39,778 nt of DNA from Clostridiales bacterium (GTDB lineage Bacteria > Bacillota > Clostridia > Lachnospirales > Lachnospiraceae). This document shows positions 21,488 through 28,724 of the stretch, in pieces (within the stretch, counting starts at the first letter, position 1; every line of letters starts with the position of its first letter). A program made the translations under genes and the position numbers. The notes under the pieces are model-generated. The model was given only the letters and a program-made list of their open reading frames with translations. It did no database searches and was not told where the DNA came from. The stretch is from positions 1-39,778 of the forward strand of contig JAAYPT010000064.1 in assembly GCA_012519695.1 (NCBI GenBank), written 5' to 3'.

Positions 21488-22255
21488 ATGGGAAGAATTA
21501 TTGCTATTGCAAATCAGAAAGGTGGAGTCGGTAAGACAACAACTGCCATAAATTTATCAGCATGTCTTGCCGAAAATGGGAAAAAAGTATTGACCATTGA
21601 TTTAGATCCACAGGGAAATACAACCAGCGGTCTTGGAATTGAAAAAGAAGAATTGGAAAACACAGTATATGAACTTATGCTAGGAGAATGTACTGTGAGA
21701 GAAAGTATGATAAAAACAGAAATCGAAGGGTTACAGTTAATACCATCCAATGTGAATCTTGCTGGAGCAGAAATTGAATTGCTTGGTATCAATGAAAAGG
21801 AGTACATATTAAAAAATGAAGTAGATTACATACAGGATGATTTTGACTTTATTATTATTGATTGTCCTCCATCATTGAATATGTTAACTATTAATGCTAT
21901 GACTACAGCCAATACAGTATTAGTTCCAATTCAATGTGAATATTACGCATTGGAAGGATTAAGCCAGTTAATACATACGATTAATCTGGTACAGCAGAGA
22001 TTAAATCCAAGTTTACATATGGAAGGTGTAGTATTTACAATGTACGATGCCAGAACAAATTTGTCATTGCAGGTGGTTGAAAACGTAAAAAATAATTTGA
22101 ATACTACCATATACAAAACAATAATTCCAAGAAATATTAGGTTAGCAGAAGCACCAAGTCACGGACTTCCCATTAATTTATATGATTCGAAATCTGCCGG
22201 AGCAGAAAGCTATCGTCTGTTGGCAAAAGAAGTAATAGAAAGAGAGGATATATAA
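21488..22255 (+). CDS. parA: Chromosome partitioning ATPase ParA/Soj
   Basis: Deviant-Walker ATPase of the chromosomal partition system, 255 residues. The P-loop is KGGVGKTT at 11-18, with DLDPQGN and DFIIIDCPPSLNML following. It lacks the N-terminal DNA-binding extension of plasmid type Ia proteins, so it is the chromosomal Soj type, which in Bacillus also regulates DnaA. The stop is directly followed by parB. Together with two parS sites just upstream this makes a complete parABS locus. Confidence 0.96.
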   Translation: MGRIIAIANQKGGVGKTTTAINLSACLAENGKKVLTIDLDPQGNTTSGLGIEKEELENTVYELMLGECTVRESMIKTEIEGLQLIPSNVNLAGAEIELLGINEKEYILKNEVDYIQDDFDFIIIDCPPSLNMLTINAMTTANTVLVPIQCEYYALEGLSQLIHTINLVQQRLNPSLHMEGVVFTMYDARTNLSLQVVENVKNNLNTTIYKTIIPRNIRLAEAPSHGLPINLYDSKSAGAESYRLLAKEVIEREDI

Positions 22256-23164
22256 ATGGCAACCAAAAGAGGCGGATTAGGAAAAGGGCTGGATAGTCTT
22301 ATTACAGATAAAGTAGGAACCGGAAATGCACCGGTAGAACCTGTAAAGAGTAAAAAAGTAGAACCGGATAAAGAAGTTACTTTTGTGAAAATAGGAAAGG
22401 TAGAACCAAATAGAGAACAACCAAGAAAGAATTTTGATGAAGATGCATTGCTAGAGTTGTCTGAGTCAGTAAAACAACATGGTGTATTACAACCGTTATT
22501 GGTACAGGATAAGAAAGATTATTATGAAATTATTGCCGGAGAGCGAAGATGGCGCGCAGCTAAACTTGCAGGATTGAAAGAAGTACCTGTAATTATTAAA
22601 AATCTTACAGATCAGGAAATCGTAGAAATTTCATTAATCGAAAATATTCAAAGAGAAAATCTGAATCCAATTGAAGAAGCATTAGCATACAAAAGACTTT
22701 TAAACGAGTTTAATTTAAAACAGGATGAGGTAGCAGAAAGAGTATCAAAATCCAGAACAGCAGTTACTAATTCTATGCGTCTGTTGAAATTGGACGAGCG
22801 TGTACAGCAAATGGTAATTGATGATTTGATTTCCACAGGTCATGCAAGAGCATTATTGGGTATCGAAGATAAAGAGCAACAGTATGCAGTTGCACAACAG
22901 ATATTTGATGAAAAACTTAGTGTACGAGAGACAGAGAAATTAGTAAAAAAATTACAAAAGCAAAAGACAGAACCAACAAAGAAAATAGTAGATGAAAGTA
23001 TGTCTGTTTTCTTTGAGGATATGGAACAAAGATTAAAGTCAATTATGGGAACTAAGGTAGCAATTCATCAAAAAGATAATCAAAAAGGAAAAATAGAAAT
23101 AGATTATTACTCTACCGATGAATTAGAAAGAATTATGGAATTATTCCAATCAATACACGAATAA
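22256..23164 (+). CDS. parB: Chromosome partitioning protein ParB/Spo0J
   Basis: CTP-dependent clamp that loads at parS. It has 302 residues. The N-terminal CTPase/ParB domain shows EPNREQPRKNFDEDALLELSESV and GERRWRAAKLAG; the central helix-turn-helix that reads parS includes KSRTAVTNSMRLLKL and STGHARALLGI; the C-terminal dimerization domain ends the protein. The N-terminus (MATKRGGLGKGLDSLI) carries the ParA-stimulating basic/GLG motif. It begins right after parA. Only one chromosomal ParB homologue is visible, with no Noc. Confidence 0.96.
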   Translation: MATKRGGLGKGLDSLITDKVGTGNAPVEPVKSKKVEPDKEVTFVKIGKVEPNREQPRKNFDEDALLELSESVKQHGVLQPLLVQDKKDYYEIIAGERRWRAAKLAGLKEVPVIIKNLTDQEIVEISLIENIQRENLNPIEEALAYKRLLNEFNLKQDEVAERVSKSRTAVTNSMRLLKLDERVQQMVIDDLISTGHARALLGIEDKEQQYAVAQQIFDEKLSVRETEKLVKKLQKQKTEPTKKIVDESMSVFFEDMEQRLKSIMGTKVAIHQKDNQKGKIEIDYYSTDELERIMELFQSIHE

Positions 23165-23183
23165 AATACATAAACAAATAAAC

Positions 23184-23196
23184 AAACATATGTTCT
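23184..23196. promoter_or_regulatory. Imperfect second LexA-like palindrome before the DUF4446 gene
   Basis: AAACATATGTTCT matches the palindrome at 19363-19376 except for its outer left bases, and the shared segment AACATATGTTCTRTAA extends beyond the core. It too lies in the leader just before a GGAGG. Confidence 0.35.
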
Positions 23197-23212
23197 ATAA
23201 ATGGAGGCACTT

Positions 23213-23737
23213 ATGATATCGGAATTTTTAAATTTAAAATTTACAGTAGATGATTTTTTACTTACCTTTGCAATTATGGCAGGAGTAATGTTACTATTAC
23301 TGATTCTTTTGATTATAAATATGGTAAAGACCAGTAAACTGAAAAAGAAATATAACTCATTTATGGTTGGAAAGGATGCAAAATCCTTAGAAGATAATTT
23401 GATAAAAAGAATTAATCAGGTAGAGGAAGTATTAGTATCTGAAAAGAAAAACGAAGAAAATATTGAAAAGTTATTCCGCAGTATGAAAGTAACTTTTCAA
23501 AAAGTGGGAATGGTTAAATATGATGCATTTAATGAAATGGGAGGAAAACTTAGCTTTTCATTAGCATTATTAGATCAGAAAAATGATGGATTTATTATAA
23601 ATGCAGTACATAGTAGAGAAGGCTGCTACACTTACATTAAAGAAATTATTGACGGAAATTCAGTACTTGTTTTAGCAGAAGAAGAAAAAGAAGCGTTAAA
23701 TATTGCAATGGGAGTAAGTACGAAAAAACCAGAGTAA
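23213..23737 (+). CDS. DUF4446 family membrane-anchored protein
   Basis: This 174-residue protein of unknown function has one membrane helix near the N-terminus (AIMAGVMLLLLILLIINMV), a charged coiled linker, then a soluble domain containing FRSMKVTFQKVGMVKYDAFNEMGGKLSFSLALLD, the conserved core of DUF4446. The start at 23213 is chosen because GGAGG lies five bases before it; the ATG at 23201 overlaps that site. The gene is commonly found just downstream of parB in Clostridia, suggesting a link to chromosome or envelope biology, but this is inference. Confidence 0.85.
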   Translation: MISEFLNLKFTVDDFLLTFAIMAGVMLLLLILLIINMVKTSKLKKKYNSFMVGKDAKSLEDNLIKRINQVEEVLVSEKKNEENIEKLFRSMKVTFQKVGMVKYDAFNEMGGKLSFSLALLDQKNDGFIINAVHSREGCYTYIKEIIDGNSVLVLAEEEKEALNIAMGVSTKKPE

Positions 23738-23750
23738 TTAGGAGTATAAC

Positions 23751-24458
23751 ATGAGAAAATGCCATGTGTCAGAATTAACAGGAAATGAAATATTAGCCCA
23801 GTCGATATATCTGGAGGATGGTCAAATACTATTAAAAAAGGGAGAAGTCATAGAAAGCTCCTATAAGGAATCACTTCTTGCATTAAATGTAGAGGAGGTT
23901 TTTGTCCAAGACAAATATGAAGTATACGAAAGACCAAACTTATATTTAAAGAGTAATCAGATAAGAGAGTTACAACAGCAGTTGGAAGATGTATTAGTTC
24001 ATCATGTGTATAAGGATAATAATAGGTTGAAAAAGTTGTTGAAACTTGCAACGGAGATGACGGATGCTGTTTATAGTCGGGAGAACCAAAAGAAAATTGA
24101 CGTTAGAGAGCACAGTGGAAATATTTATGAACATATTATCCTGACAACATTGTGGAGCATTATTGTAGGAAAAGAGTGTGGATGCGAAAAAGAAAGACTG
24201 GAGCAAATTGCTTTGGGAGCGTTGTTGCATGATTTGGGATTGTGCTATGTAAATGCAGATTATAAAAATTGTTGCTTTGAAAAAATGCCGCCGGTGGAAA
24301 TTTTTGAATTAAAGAAACATACCATTTTAGCATATACTGCACTGGAAAAAGAAACATGGATACCGGAAATTTCAAAAAAAAATGATTTTATCACATCACG
24401 AAAAAATGGACGGAAGTGGATATCCGTTAAAGCAGAAAAACCAGGAGTTGGAATGTAA
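23751..24458 (+). pseudogene. Front part of an HD-GYP domain protein, ending early after an A9 tract
   Basis: This 235-residue frame starts after TTAGGAG. It has an N-terminal domain (GNEILAQSIYLEDGQILLKKGEVI) typical of HD-GYP proteins and the HD metal site GALLHDLG with His160-Asp161. After residue 210 the sequence becomes out of style (NDFITSRKNGRKW) because the A9 run at 24374-24382 shifts the frame. With eight A the frame would continue into the HHE...GSGYP motif of the next entry, giving one protein of about 335 residues. HD-GYP domains usually degrade cyclic di-GMP. Confidence 0.75.
24374..24382 (+). other. A9 homopolymer that breaks the HD-GYP frame
   Basis: TC followed by nine A and TG. 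Removing one A restores TCA AAA AAA ATG ATT and joins the two halves of the HD-GYP signature exactly. Runs of this length are prone to replication, transcription and sequencing slippage. Confidence 0.85.
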
Positions 24459-24759
24459 GATTATACAGGTGTGTGATACAGCAGACGGTATTTTAAGTGG
24501 AATAGAAAGAGAGCAGGGAACACTGGAGGATGCTTTAAAAGAATTAAGAAATCATAAAAAATATGATAGTAATGTGGTAAAAGTTTTTGAAAGTAAAATA
24601 GCAAAGTATCCGGTAGGGACTAAGATGCAAATAGAAAATGGAAAAGAAGTTATTGTGGTATCCCAGACAGAAGATTCTGCACAGCCTGAAGTTATAGAAG
24701 TGTCAGATGGTGATATCCACGAAAGAAGACTGATAGAAAAAGTAATCCACATATTTTAA
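24382..24759 (+). pseudogene. Rear part of the HD-GYP domain protein
   Basis: This 125-residue frame starts exactly at the A9 tract and opens with MILSHHEKMDGSGYP, the HHExxxGxGYP motif that defines HD-GYP phosphodiesterases, then QVCDTADGILSG with a further metal ligand region. There is no ribosome binding site before its ATG, so it is the second half of the gene upstream rather than a separate gene. Without it the front half lacks part of the metal site and should be inactive. Confidence 0.75.
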
Positions 24760-24840
24760 AAAATATTAAAAATACTGTGGAAAAAGAATATTTTGTATTA
24801 TATAATAAAAAGAGAAATATCCCATGAAGGGAGTGGCAAT

Positions 24841-25716
24841 ATGCACAATTTTTTAAGAAGTATTGGATTTAAGAATTTAATAAAAAAGAAAGATTTAGAT
24901 ATTTTAATAGATGATATTATAAAGAATCCGGATAAAAAAGTAATTACAGAAGATGCAAAGGGAAATGTTTTTGCAGAATTAAGTAAGCAATATGGAGAAT
25001 CTATCGGAATTGCAGTTCGCGGAGAGTATGTAGAGGAAGAATTCCAAATGGATTATTATTACCCATATTTTGTTGGAAGTGGAGTTTCTACCGAGGAAAA
25101 GGTAGAAATTGAAAAGCGTTCTGATAGGGAAGCCTATGCAGGTGTTTGTGATGAAGTACGCCTTGGTGTAACACTTATCTTTTATCTGCAAAATGTCATT
25201 GAATATTTACAGGAAGCTGGTGGCATTGCACGAAGAATTCCTGCAAATACAACATTATCTGCATTGTCTACTGGTGGAAAAATTATTTTTCCAGTATATA
25301 AAAATGAGTCTCAGATAAAAAAAGGAGAAAATTACAGCCAAAAAAGAAGTCATCTGATTGCGGCTGCAAGAGAGGGTGATGAAGAGGCAATTGAAAGTCT
25401 TACGTTAGAAGACATTGATACTTACTCCATGATTTCAAGAAGAGTAATGAAGGAAGATATATTATCTATTGTAGATACTTATTTTATGCCATATGGAATT
25501 GAAAGTGATCAATATAGTATCATGGGAGAGATTCTTAATTATGATACTATTGAAAATAGTGTAACATCAGAAAAATGTTATATTCTTACAGTGGATAGTA
25601 ATAATTTGGTCTTTGATGTGTGTATCAATGAAAGTGATTTACTGGGAGAACCTGCGGTAGGTCGTAGATTCAAAGGAAACATTTGGATGCAAGGCCAGAT
25701 TAATTACCATATATAG
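24841..25716 (+). CDS. DUF3881 family protein
   Basis: This 291-residue soluble protein of unknown function starts MHNFLRSIGFKNLIKKKDLD at ATG 24841, with GAAGGGAG upstream. Other recognisable stretches are YYYPYFVGSG and EVRLGVTLIFYLQN. As far as I recall, DUF3881 is restricted to Lachnospiraceae and relatives, which supports the host assignment. It ends eleven bases before the tRNA-Arg fragment and is the last intact host gene before the integrated element. Confidence 0.85.
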   Translation: MHNFLRSIGFKNLIKKKDLDILIDDIIKNPDKKVITEDAKGNVFAELSKQYGESIGIAVRGEYVEEEFQMDYYYPYFVGSGVSTEEKVEIEKRSDREAYAGVCDEVRLGVTLIFYLQNVIEYLQEAGGIARRIPANTTLSALSTGGKIIFPVYKNESQIKKGENYSQKRSHLIAAAREGDEEAIESLTLEDIDTYSMISRRVMKEDILSIVDTYFMPYGIESDQYSIMGEILNYDTIENSVTSEKCYILTVDSNNLVFDVCINESDLLGEPAVGRRFKGNIWMQGQINYHI

Positions 25717-25727
25717 ATTTGCTTTTT

Positions 25728-25767
25728 GTTTCCGTAGCTCAGCTGGATAGAGCGACCGCCTCCTAAG
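25728..25767 (+). pseudogene. 5' half of host tRNA-Arg(CCU), cut in the anticodon loop
   Basis: The sequence gives acceptor strand GTTTCCG, TA, D-arm GCTC-AGCTGGATA-GAGC, then anticodon stem ACCGC, loop CTCCTAA (anticodon CCT at 25762-25764) and the first G of the 3' stem. After that the expected CGGT and T-arm are missing and unrelated AT-rich DNA begins. This is the usual signature of a tyrosine-recombinase element inserted in a tRNA gene. The 3' half should lie at the far end of the element. Confidence 0.85.
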
Positions 25768-25852
25768 AATATGTTATAACATTCACTATTTAGGAAAAGG
25801 CGATTGTTATTATGTACGTTTACAACTTTATATTGTCATAGATTTTGGAAAT

Positions 25853-25927
25853 GCCCCCTTAGTTAAATGGATATAACAAGCCCCTCCTAAGGGCTAGTTG
25901 TGAGTTCGATTCTCGCAGGGGGTGCCA
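25853..25927 (+). tRNA. tRNA-Arg(CCU) carried inside the element end
   Basis: A complete cloverleaf: acceptor GCCCCCT/AGGGGGT with one G-U pair, D-stem GTTA/TAAC, anticodon stem AGCCC/GGGCT with loop CTCCTAA (anticodon CCT at 25886-25888), T-stem GTGAG/CTCGC with loop TTCGATT, discriminator G and an encoded CCA. The variable loop is four bases, one short of normal. It differs strongly from the disrupted host copy outside the anticodon loop, so it is not a rejoined host gene. It may replace the decoding function lost by insertion. Confidence 0.9.
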
Positions 25928-25935
25928 ACAATAAT

Positions 25936-25976
25936 GCCGAAATTCCTTGATTTTTCAAGGGTTTCGGCTTTTTTTG
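25936..25976 (+). terminator. Terminator of the element tRNA-Arg
   Basis: GCCGAAA-TT-CCTTGA paired with TCAAGG-G-TTTCGGC, followed by seven T. It lies nine bases after the encoded CCA. Confidence 0.9.
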
Positions 25977-26012
25977 TTGTTTGGAGGTAGATGTTAAAGA
26001 GTCAGAAATTCT

Positions 26013-26161
26013 GTTAGCAAGGAATTTTTTTGTTAGCAAATAACTATCCCCTCGTTGTTGAACGGTCTGCTAACAAAAGTTAGCAAGAAATAGGCTGTTT
26101 CGCTAACAAAATCAGGTACTCTGCTAACAAGACAGATTTTAGGGCAAAAATACTTGCTAAC
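26013..26161. repeat. Array of seven GTTAGC motifs in both orientations
   Basis: GTTAGC occurs at 26013, 26032 and 26079 on the plus strand, and as GCTAAC at 26069, 26102, 26123 and 26156. Most copies extend to TTGTTAGC or GTTAGCAA. The rest of 25977-26281 holds no gene. The position near the element end fits integrase arm-type sites, a partition site for the element ParB, or a replication/transfer control region; none is proven. Confidence 0.7.
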
Positions 26162-26305
26162 GAGAAAGGCGATTGCTATAAAAAACAGACCTTATAAAGT
26201 ATAAATTTATTCAGTTGTTTTTCCTTAGATAAAGTACGTTAATTAGTCGCACATTTTATTATTCTTCACGAATCTCATATAATGGAATTGCAAGGAGGTG
26301 TTACA

Positions 26306-26485
26306 ATGAAGAACAGAGATTATCACTTATATCTTACCGATACAGAATACAGCAGAATTGTTGCTGCACTAATCAATCTGAAGAATGACCTAATTACACA
26401 AGGCAGATATACAGACGGAGTTGATGATGTCCTCTGTAAAGTAACATCTGCTAAGAAACAGAAAATGAAAATCTTCTATATATAA
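26306..26485 (+). CDS. Small conserved protein of conjugative elements
   Basis: This 59-residue protein starts at ATG 26306, eight or so bases after AAGGAGGTG; an earlier ATG at 26282 overlaps no ribosome binding site. It begins MKNRDYHLYLTDTEYSRIV and contains KNDLITQGRYTDGVDDVLCK. Near-identical short proteins recur in Clostridia elements of this type, but no function is known. It ends just before a convergent terminator. Confidence 0.75.
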   Translation: MKNRDYHLYLTDTEYSRIVAALINLKNDLITQGRYTDGVDDVLCKVTSAKKQKMKIFYI

Positions 26486-26489
26486 TATG

Positions 26490-26527
26490 AAAGACCACCT
26501 ACCATCAATTTGGTAAGTGGTCTCTTA
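26490..26527. terminator. Terminator after the small conserved gene
   Basis: AGACCAC-C-TACC paired with GGTA-A-GTGGTCT around a short loop, ending in TCTCTTAAATT. It lies between convergent genes. Confidence 0.75.
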
Positions 26528-26565
26528 AATTATATAAAGCTAAATTATTCGTCACAGCTTTTATT

Positions 26566-26790
26566 TCACTTTTTTTTTATAATCCATTTAATTATCAATA
26601 CAATTCCAGCTATAACAGAAATCTTGAGTAAAGATACCATAATGGTCGTTATAATAAGCGGTATTACTTGTTCTTTAGGCATTGTAGTATAAAGTGCCAC
26701 AATGTCATTTTTGACCCACATAAATATGATAAACACAATTGAGATAATTCCAACAATGATTCTCCACGTTTCTTTCTTCTGGTTTTTCAC
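26566..26790 (-). CDS. Small two-helix membrane protein
   Basis: This 74-residue protein starts with GTG at 26790 after GGAGG. Two hydrophobic segments (IIVGIISIVFIIFMW and a second near residues 44-68, ending LIIKWIIKKK) make it a membrane protein. It follows the XRE regulator gene by 17 bp and is likely cotranscribed. Small membrane proteins next to XRE repressors often are immunity- or signal-type partners; here the role is unknown. Confidence 0.65.
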   Translation of the reverse strand: MKNQKKETWRIIVGIISIVFIIFMWVKNDIVALYTTMPKEQVIPLIITTIMVSLLKISVIAGIVLIIKWIIKKK

Positions 26791-26807
26791 AAGGCAACCT
26801 CCAAAAA

Positions 26808-27278
26808 CTAATTAACATCAAACAACTTAATGTAGAAATCATACGCATTGGAGCATTCTTCAAACGGACAACCAGTTTCTTTCATTAAATAATCAACAGC
26901 TTCTTCTTTATCTTTAAACGCCTTTAATTCGGTTGTTACGTTCGCCATTTGAGTCAGTGCATTATCAAATTCATCAAAAGATATGCTTTTATCACTTAAA
27001 AGATATAGCTTGTGTTTTAACATTTGCATTAAGTTATCATCTGCAATTTTCTTGTAATCTTCGTCTTTAATCTTTTGTCCTGCAAACAATTCATTTATTG
27101 TTATGTCTAAAATATTGCATAAAGGTTCATAGAGAGAGGCATCTGGCAAACAGATTCCATTTTCCCACTTTGAAACGGATTTATATGTTACACCTAACAT
27201 TTCAGAAAGTTGTTCTTGTGTTATCTGCTTATCTTTCCGGCATTTTGATATAAATTTTCCGATTTGTATCTTATCCAT
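26808..27278 (-). CDS. XRE-family transcriptional regulator of the element
   Basis: This 156-residue protein has an N-terminal helix-turn-helix (ISKCRKDKQITQEQLSEMLGVTYKSVSKWENGICLPD) at about residues 8-45 and a helical C-terminal part with acidic stretches. It faces away from the parA leader, so it is placed to repress both itself and the plus-strand transfer module. Candidate -10 TATAAT lies about 30 bases upstream on the minus strand. It forms a pair with the downstream membrane protein gene. Confidence 0.9.
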   Translation of the reverse strand: MDKIQIGKFISKCRKDKQITQEQLSEMLGVTYKSVSKWENGICLPDASLYEPLCNILDITINELFAGQKIKDEDYKKIADDNLMQMLKHKLYLLSDKSISFDEFDNALTQMANVTTELKAFKDKEEAVDYLMKETGCPFEECSNAYDFYIKLFDVN

Positions 27279-27376
27279 AGTATCACTCCATTTGAAATAA
27301 GTTGTATTTATTATACATTAAAGCAAAGAACTATTACACCCATTAAAAGTAGAGTATATATATTTAGTTGTCACAC

Positions 27377-27412
27377 GCCACCTGATCCTATCGGAATAGG
27401 TGGCTTTTTTTT
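27377..27412 (+). terminator. Terminator upstream of the element parA leader
   Basis: GCCACCT (27377-27383) pairs with AGGTGGC (27398-27404), followed by eight T. No plus-strand gene precedes it, so it either ends a short leader RNA started near 27300 or insulates the parA operon. Confidence 0.8.
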
Positions 27413-27896
27413 GTTAAAAAACATTTCTAAAAAATTTTCAAAAAATACCCTGATAAATCTTCTTCTCAGTTCAAACAAGTGAAGGGGTTGATTTCCTCAT
27501 AAGAAAATCTATCCCACTTCACGAACTTTGAAAACTGAATAGTCATTCACTAAGACTTTATTTCCGATGATTTTAGCTATTGTAGTGGGTACGCCACGAC
27601 TTTCTTTATGAAAAGAGCGAGAACTCCCACTACTAATATTAGGTTGCTCCTGATATGGCGATGACAGTCGGAATGATAATGATACTCCCATACGTGGCTC
27701 GGAGAGATACTCGGAGGGGTGAGATTCCCGTGAAGCAGACCAGCAATCTGCTACTTAGTGACTTCCCAATACAAGGGGTGTTAAGAACAAATATTGTAAA
27801 CAATGAACATTTCCAACCGGAAACAGTTTTGTTTTCGGTTGTTACATAGTCATCTTTTCAGATGGCTATAAATCTCAAAGAAAGGAGGAAGCAGAA
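27413..27896 (+). promoter_or_regulatory. Long structured non-coding leader before the element parA
   Basis: About 480 bp without a convincing gene but with many hairpins: GTTC/GTGAAGGGG with CCC-A-CTTCAC/GAAC (27469-27526), GTAGTGGG with CCCACTAC (27582-27633), AGCAGA with TCTGCT (around 27734-27752), CAACCG-AAAC with GTTTT-CGGTTG (27814-27841) and ATAGTCATC with GATGGCTAT (27846-27869). The last two stand just before the AAAGGAGG of parA. It may be a structured RNA, a transfer or replication origin, or both. Confidence 0.55.
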
Positions 27897-28724
27897 ATGC
27901 CAAACTGCAAGACGATTGCTATATGTAATCAGAAAGGCGGAGTTGGTAAAACCACAAGTACGGTAAACTTAGGTGTTGGATTGGCAATGCAAGGAAAGAA
28001 AGTATTACTTATAGATGCTGACCCGCAGGGCGACCTTACGACTTGTCTTGGGTGGAATGATGCAGATAATCTTCAGAATACCTTATCAGACAAGATGATG
28101 GAAGTTGTGCAAGGAAAAGAAAACAATCCGTTCAATGGTATTCTTCATCATAAAGAAGGTGTTGATTTAATGCCATCAAGTAGTGATTTGTTTGATTTTG
28201 AAATAAGTCTTGTTACTGCTATGAACAGAGAGGTTATTTTGAAATCTTATTTAAGTGAAGTAAAGGACAAATACGATTATATTCTTATTGATTGTTCTCC
28301 TTCGCTTGGTATGATGACACTTAACTCTTTATCAGCAGCAGACAGCGTGATTATTCCGGTTCAAGCACATTATCTTCCGGCTAAGTGTATGACTCAGCTT
28401 TTAAGAACCGTAAATAAGGTTAAGCGACACATCAATCCAAACTTAAAGATTGACGGTATTCTCTTAACTATCGTGGATAACAGAACCAACCTTGCCAAAA
28501 GTACCGTAGACGCACTTAGAGAGAATTTTGGTTCGCACATAAGAATTTTCAAATCACAAATTCCTATGGCAGTAAAGGCAGCCGAAGTTGCGTCAAAGGG
28601 CAAAAGCATTTATGCCTACGAGCCAAATAGTACGGTGTCAAAAGCCTATACCGAATTTACAAAGGAGGTGTTAGCTGATGGCGACAGGAAGAAAGAGCGA
28701 CTTCACTCTGCCCACATTCGATAG
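27897..28724 (+). CDS. Element-borne ParA partition ATPase
   Basis: This 275-residue deviant-Walker ATPase has P-loop KGGVGKTT at 13-20, DADPQGDLT and DYILIDCSPSLGMM. It is clearly different from the host ParA 6 kb upstream. In conjugative elements such ATPases help keep the excised circular form and may localise it. The start follows AAAGGAGG. The last 47 bp overlap the start of the parB gene. Confidence 0.93.
   Translation: MPNCKTIAICNQKGGVGKTTSTVNLGVGLAMQGKKVLLIDADPQGDLTTCLGWNDADNLQNTLSDKMMEVVQGKENNPFNGILHHKEGVDLMPSSSDLFDFEISLVTAMNREVILKSYLSEVKDKYDYILIDCSPSLGMMTLNSLSAADSVIIPVQAHYLPAKCMTQLLRTVNKVKRHINPNLKIDGILLTIVDNRTNLAKSTVDALRENFGSHIRIFKSQIPMAVKAAEVASKGKSIYAYEPNSTVSKAYTEFTKEVLADGDRKKERLHSAHIR

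Noticed and set aside
23201-23212. Earlier ATG for the DUF4446 gene
   Set aside because: It overlaps the GGAGG that fits the ATG at 23213, so the later start is preferred.
25977-26281. Possible CRISPR array because of the short repeated motif
   Set aside because: The motif is six to nine bases, in both orientations and unevenly spaced, with no spacer pattern and no cas genes.
27655-27849. 64-codon open frame in the element parA leader
   Set aside because: No ribosome binding site, no family resemblance, and it overlaps several conserved-looking hairpins.
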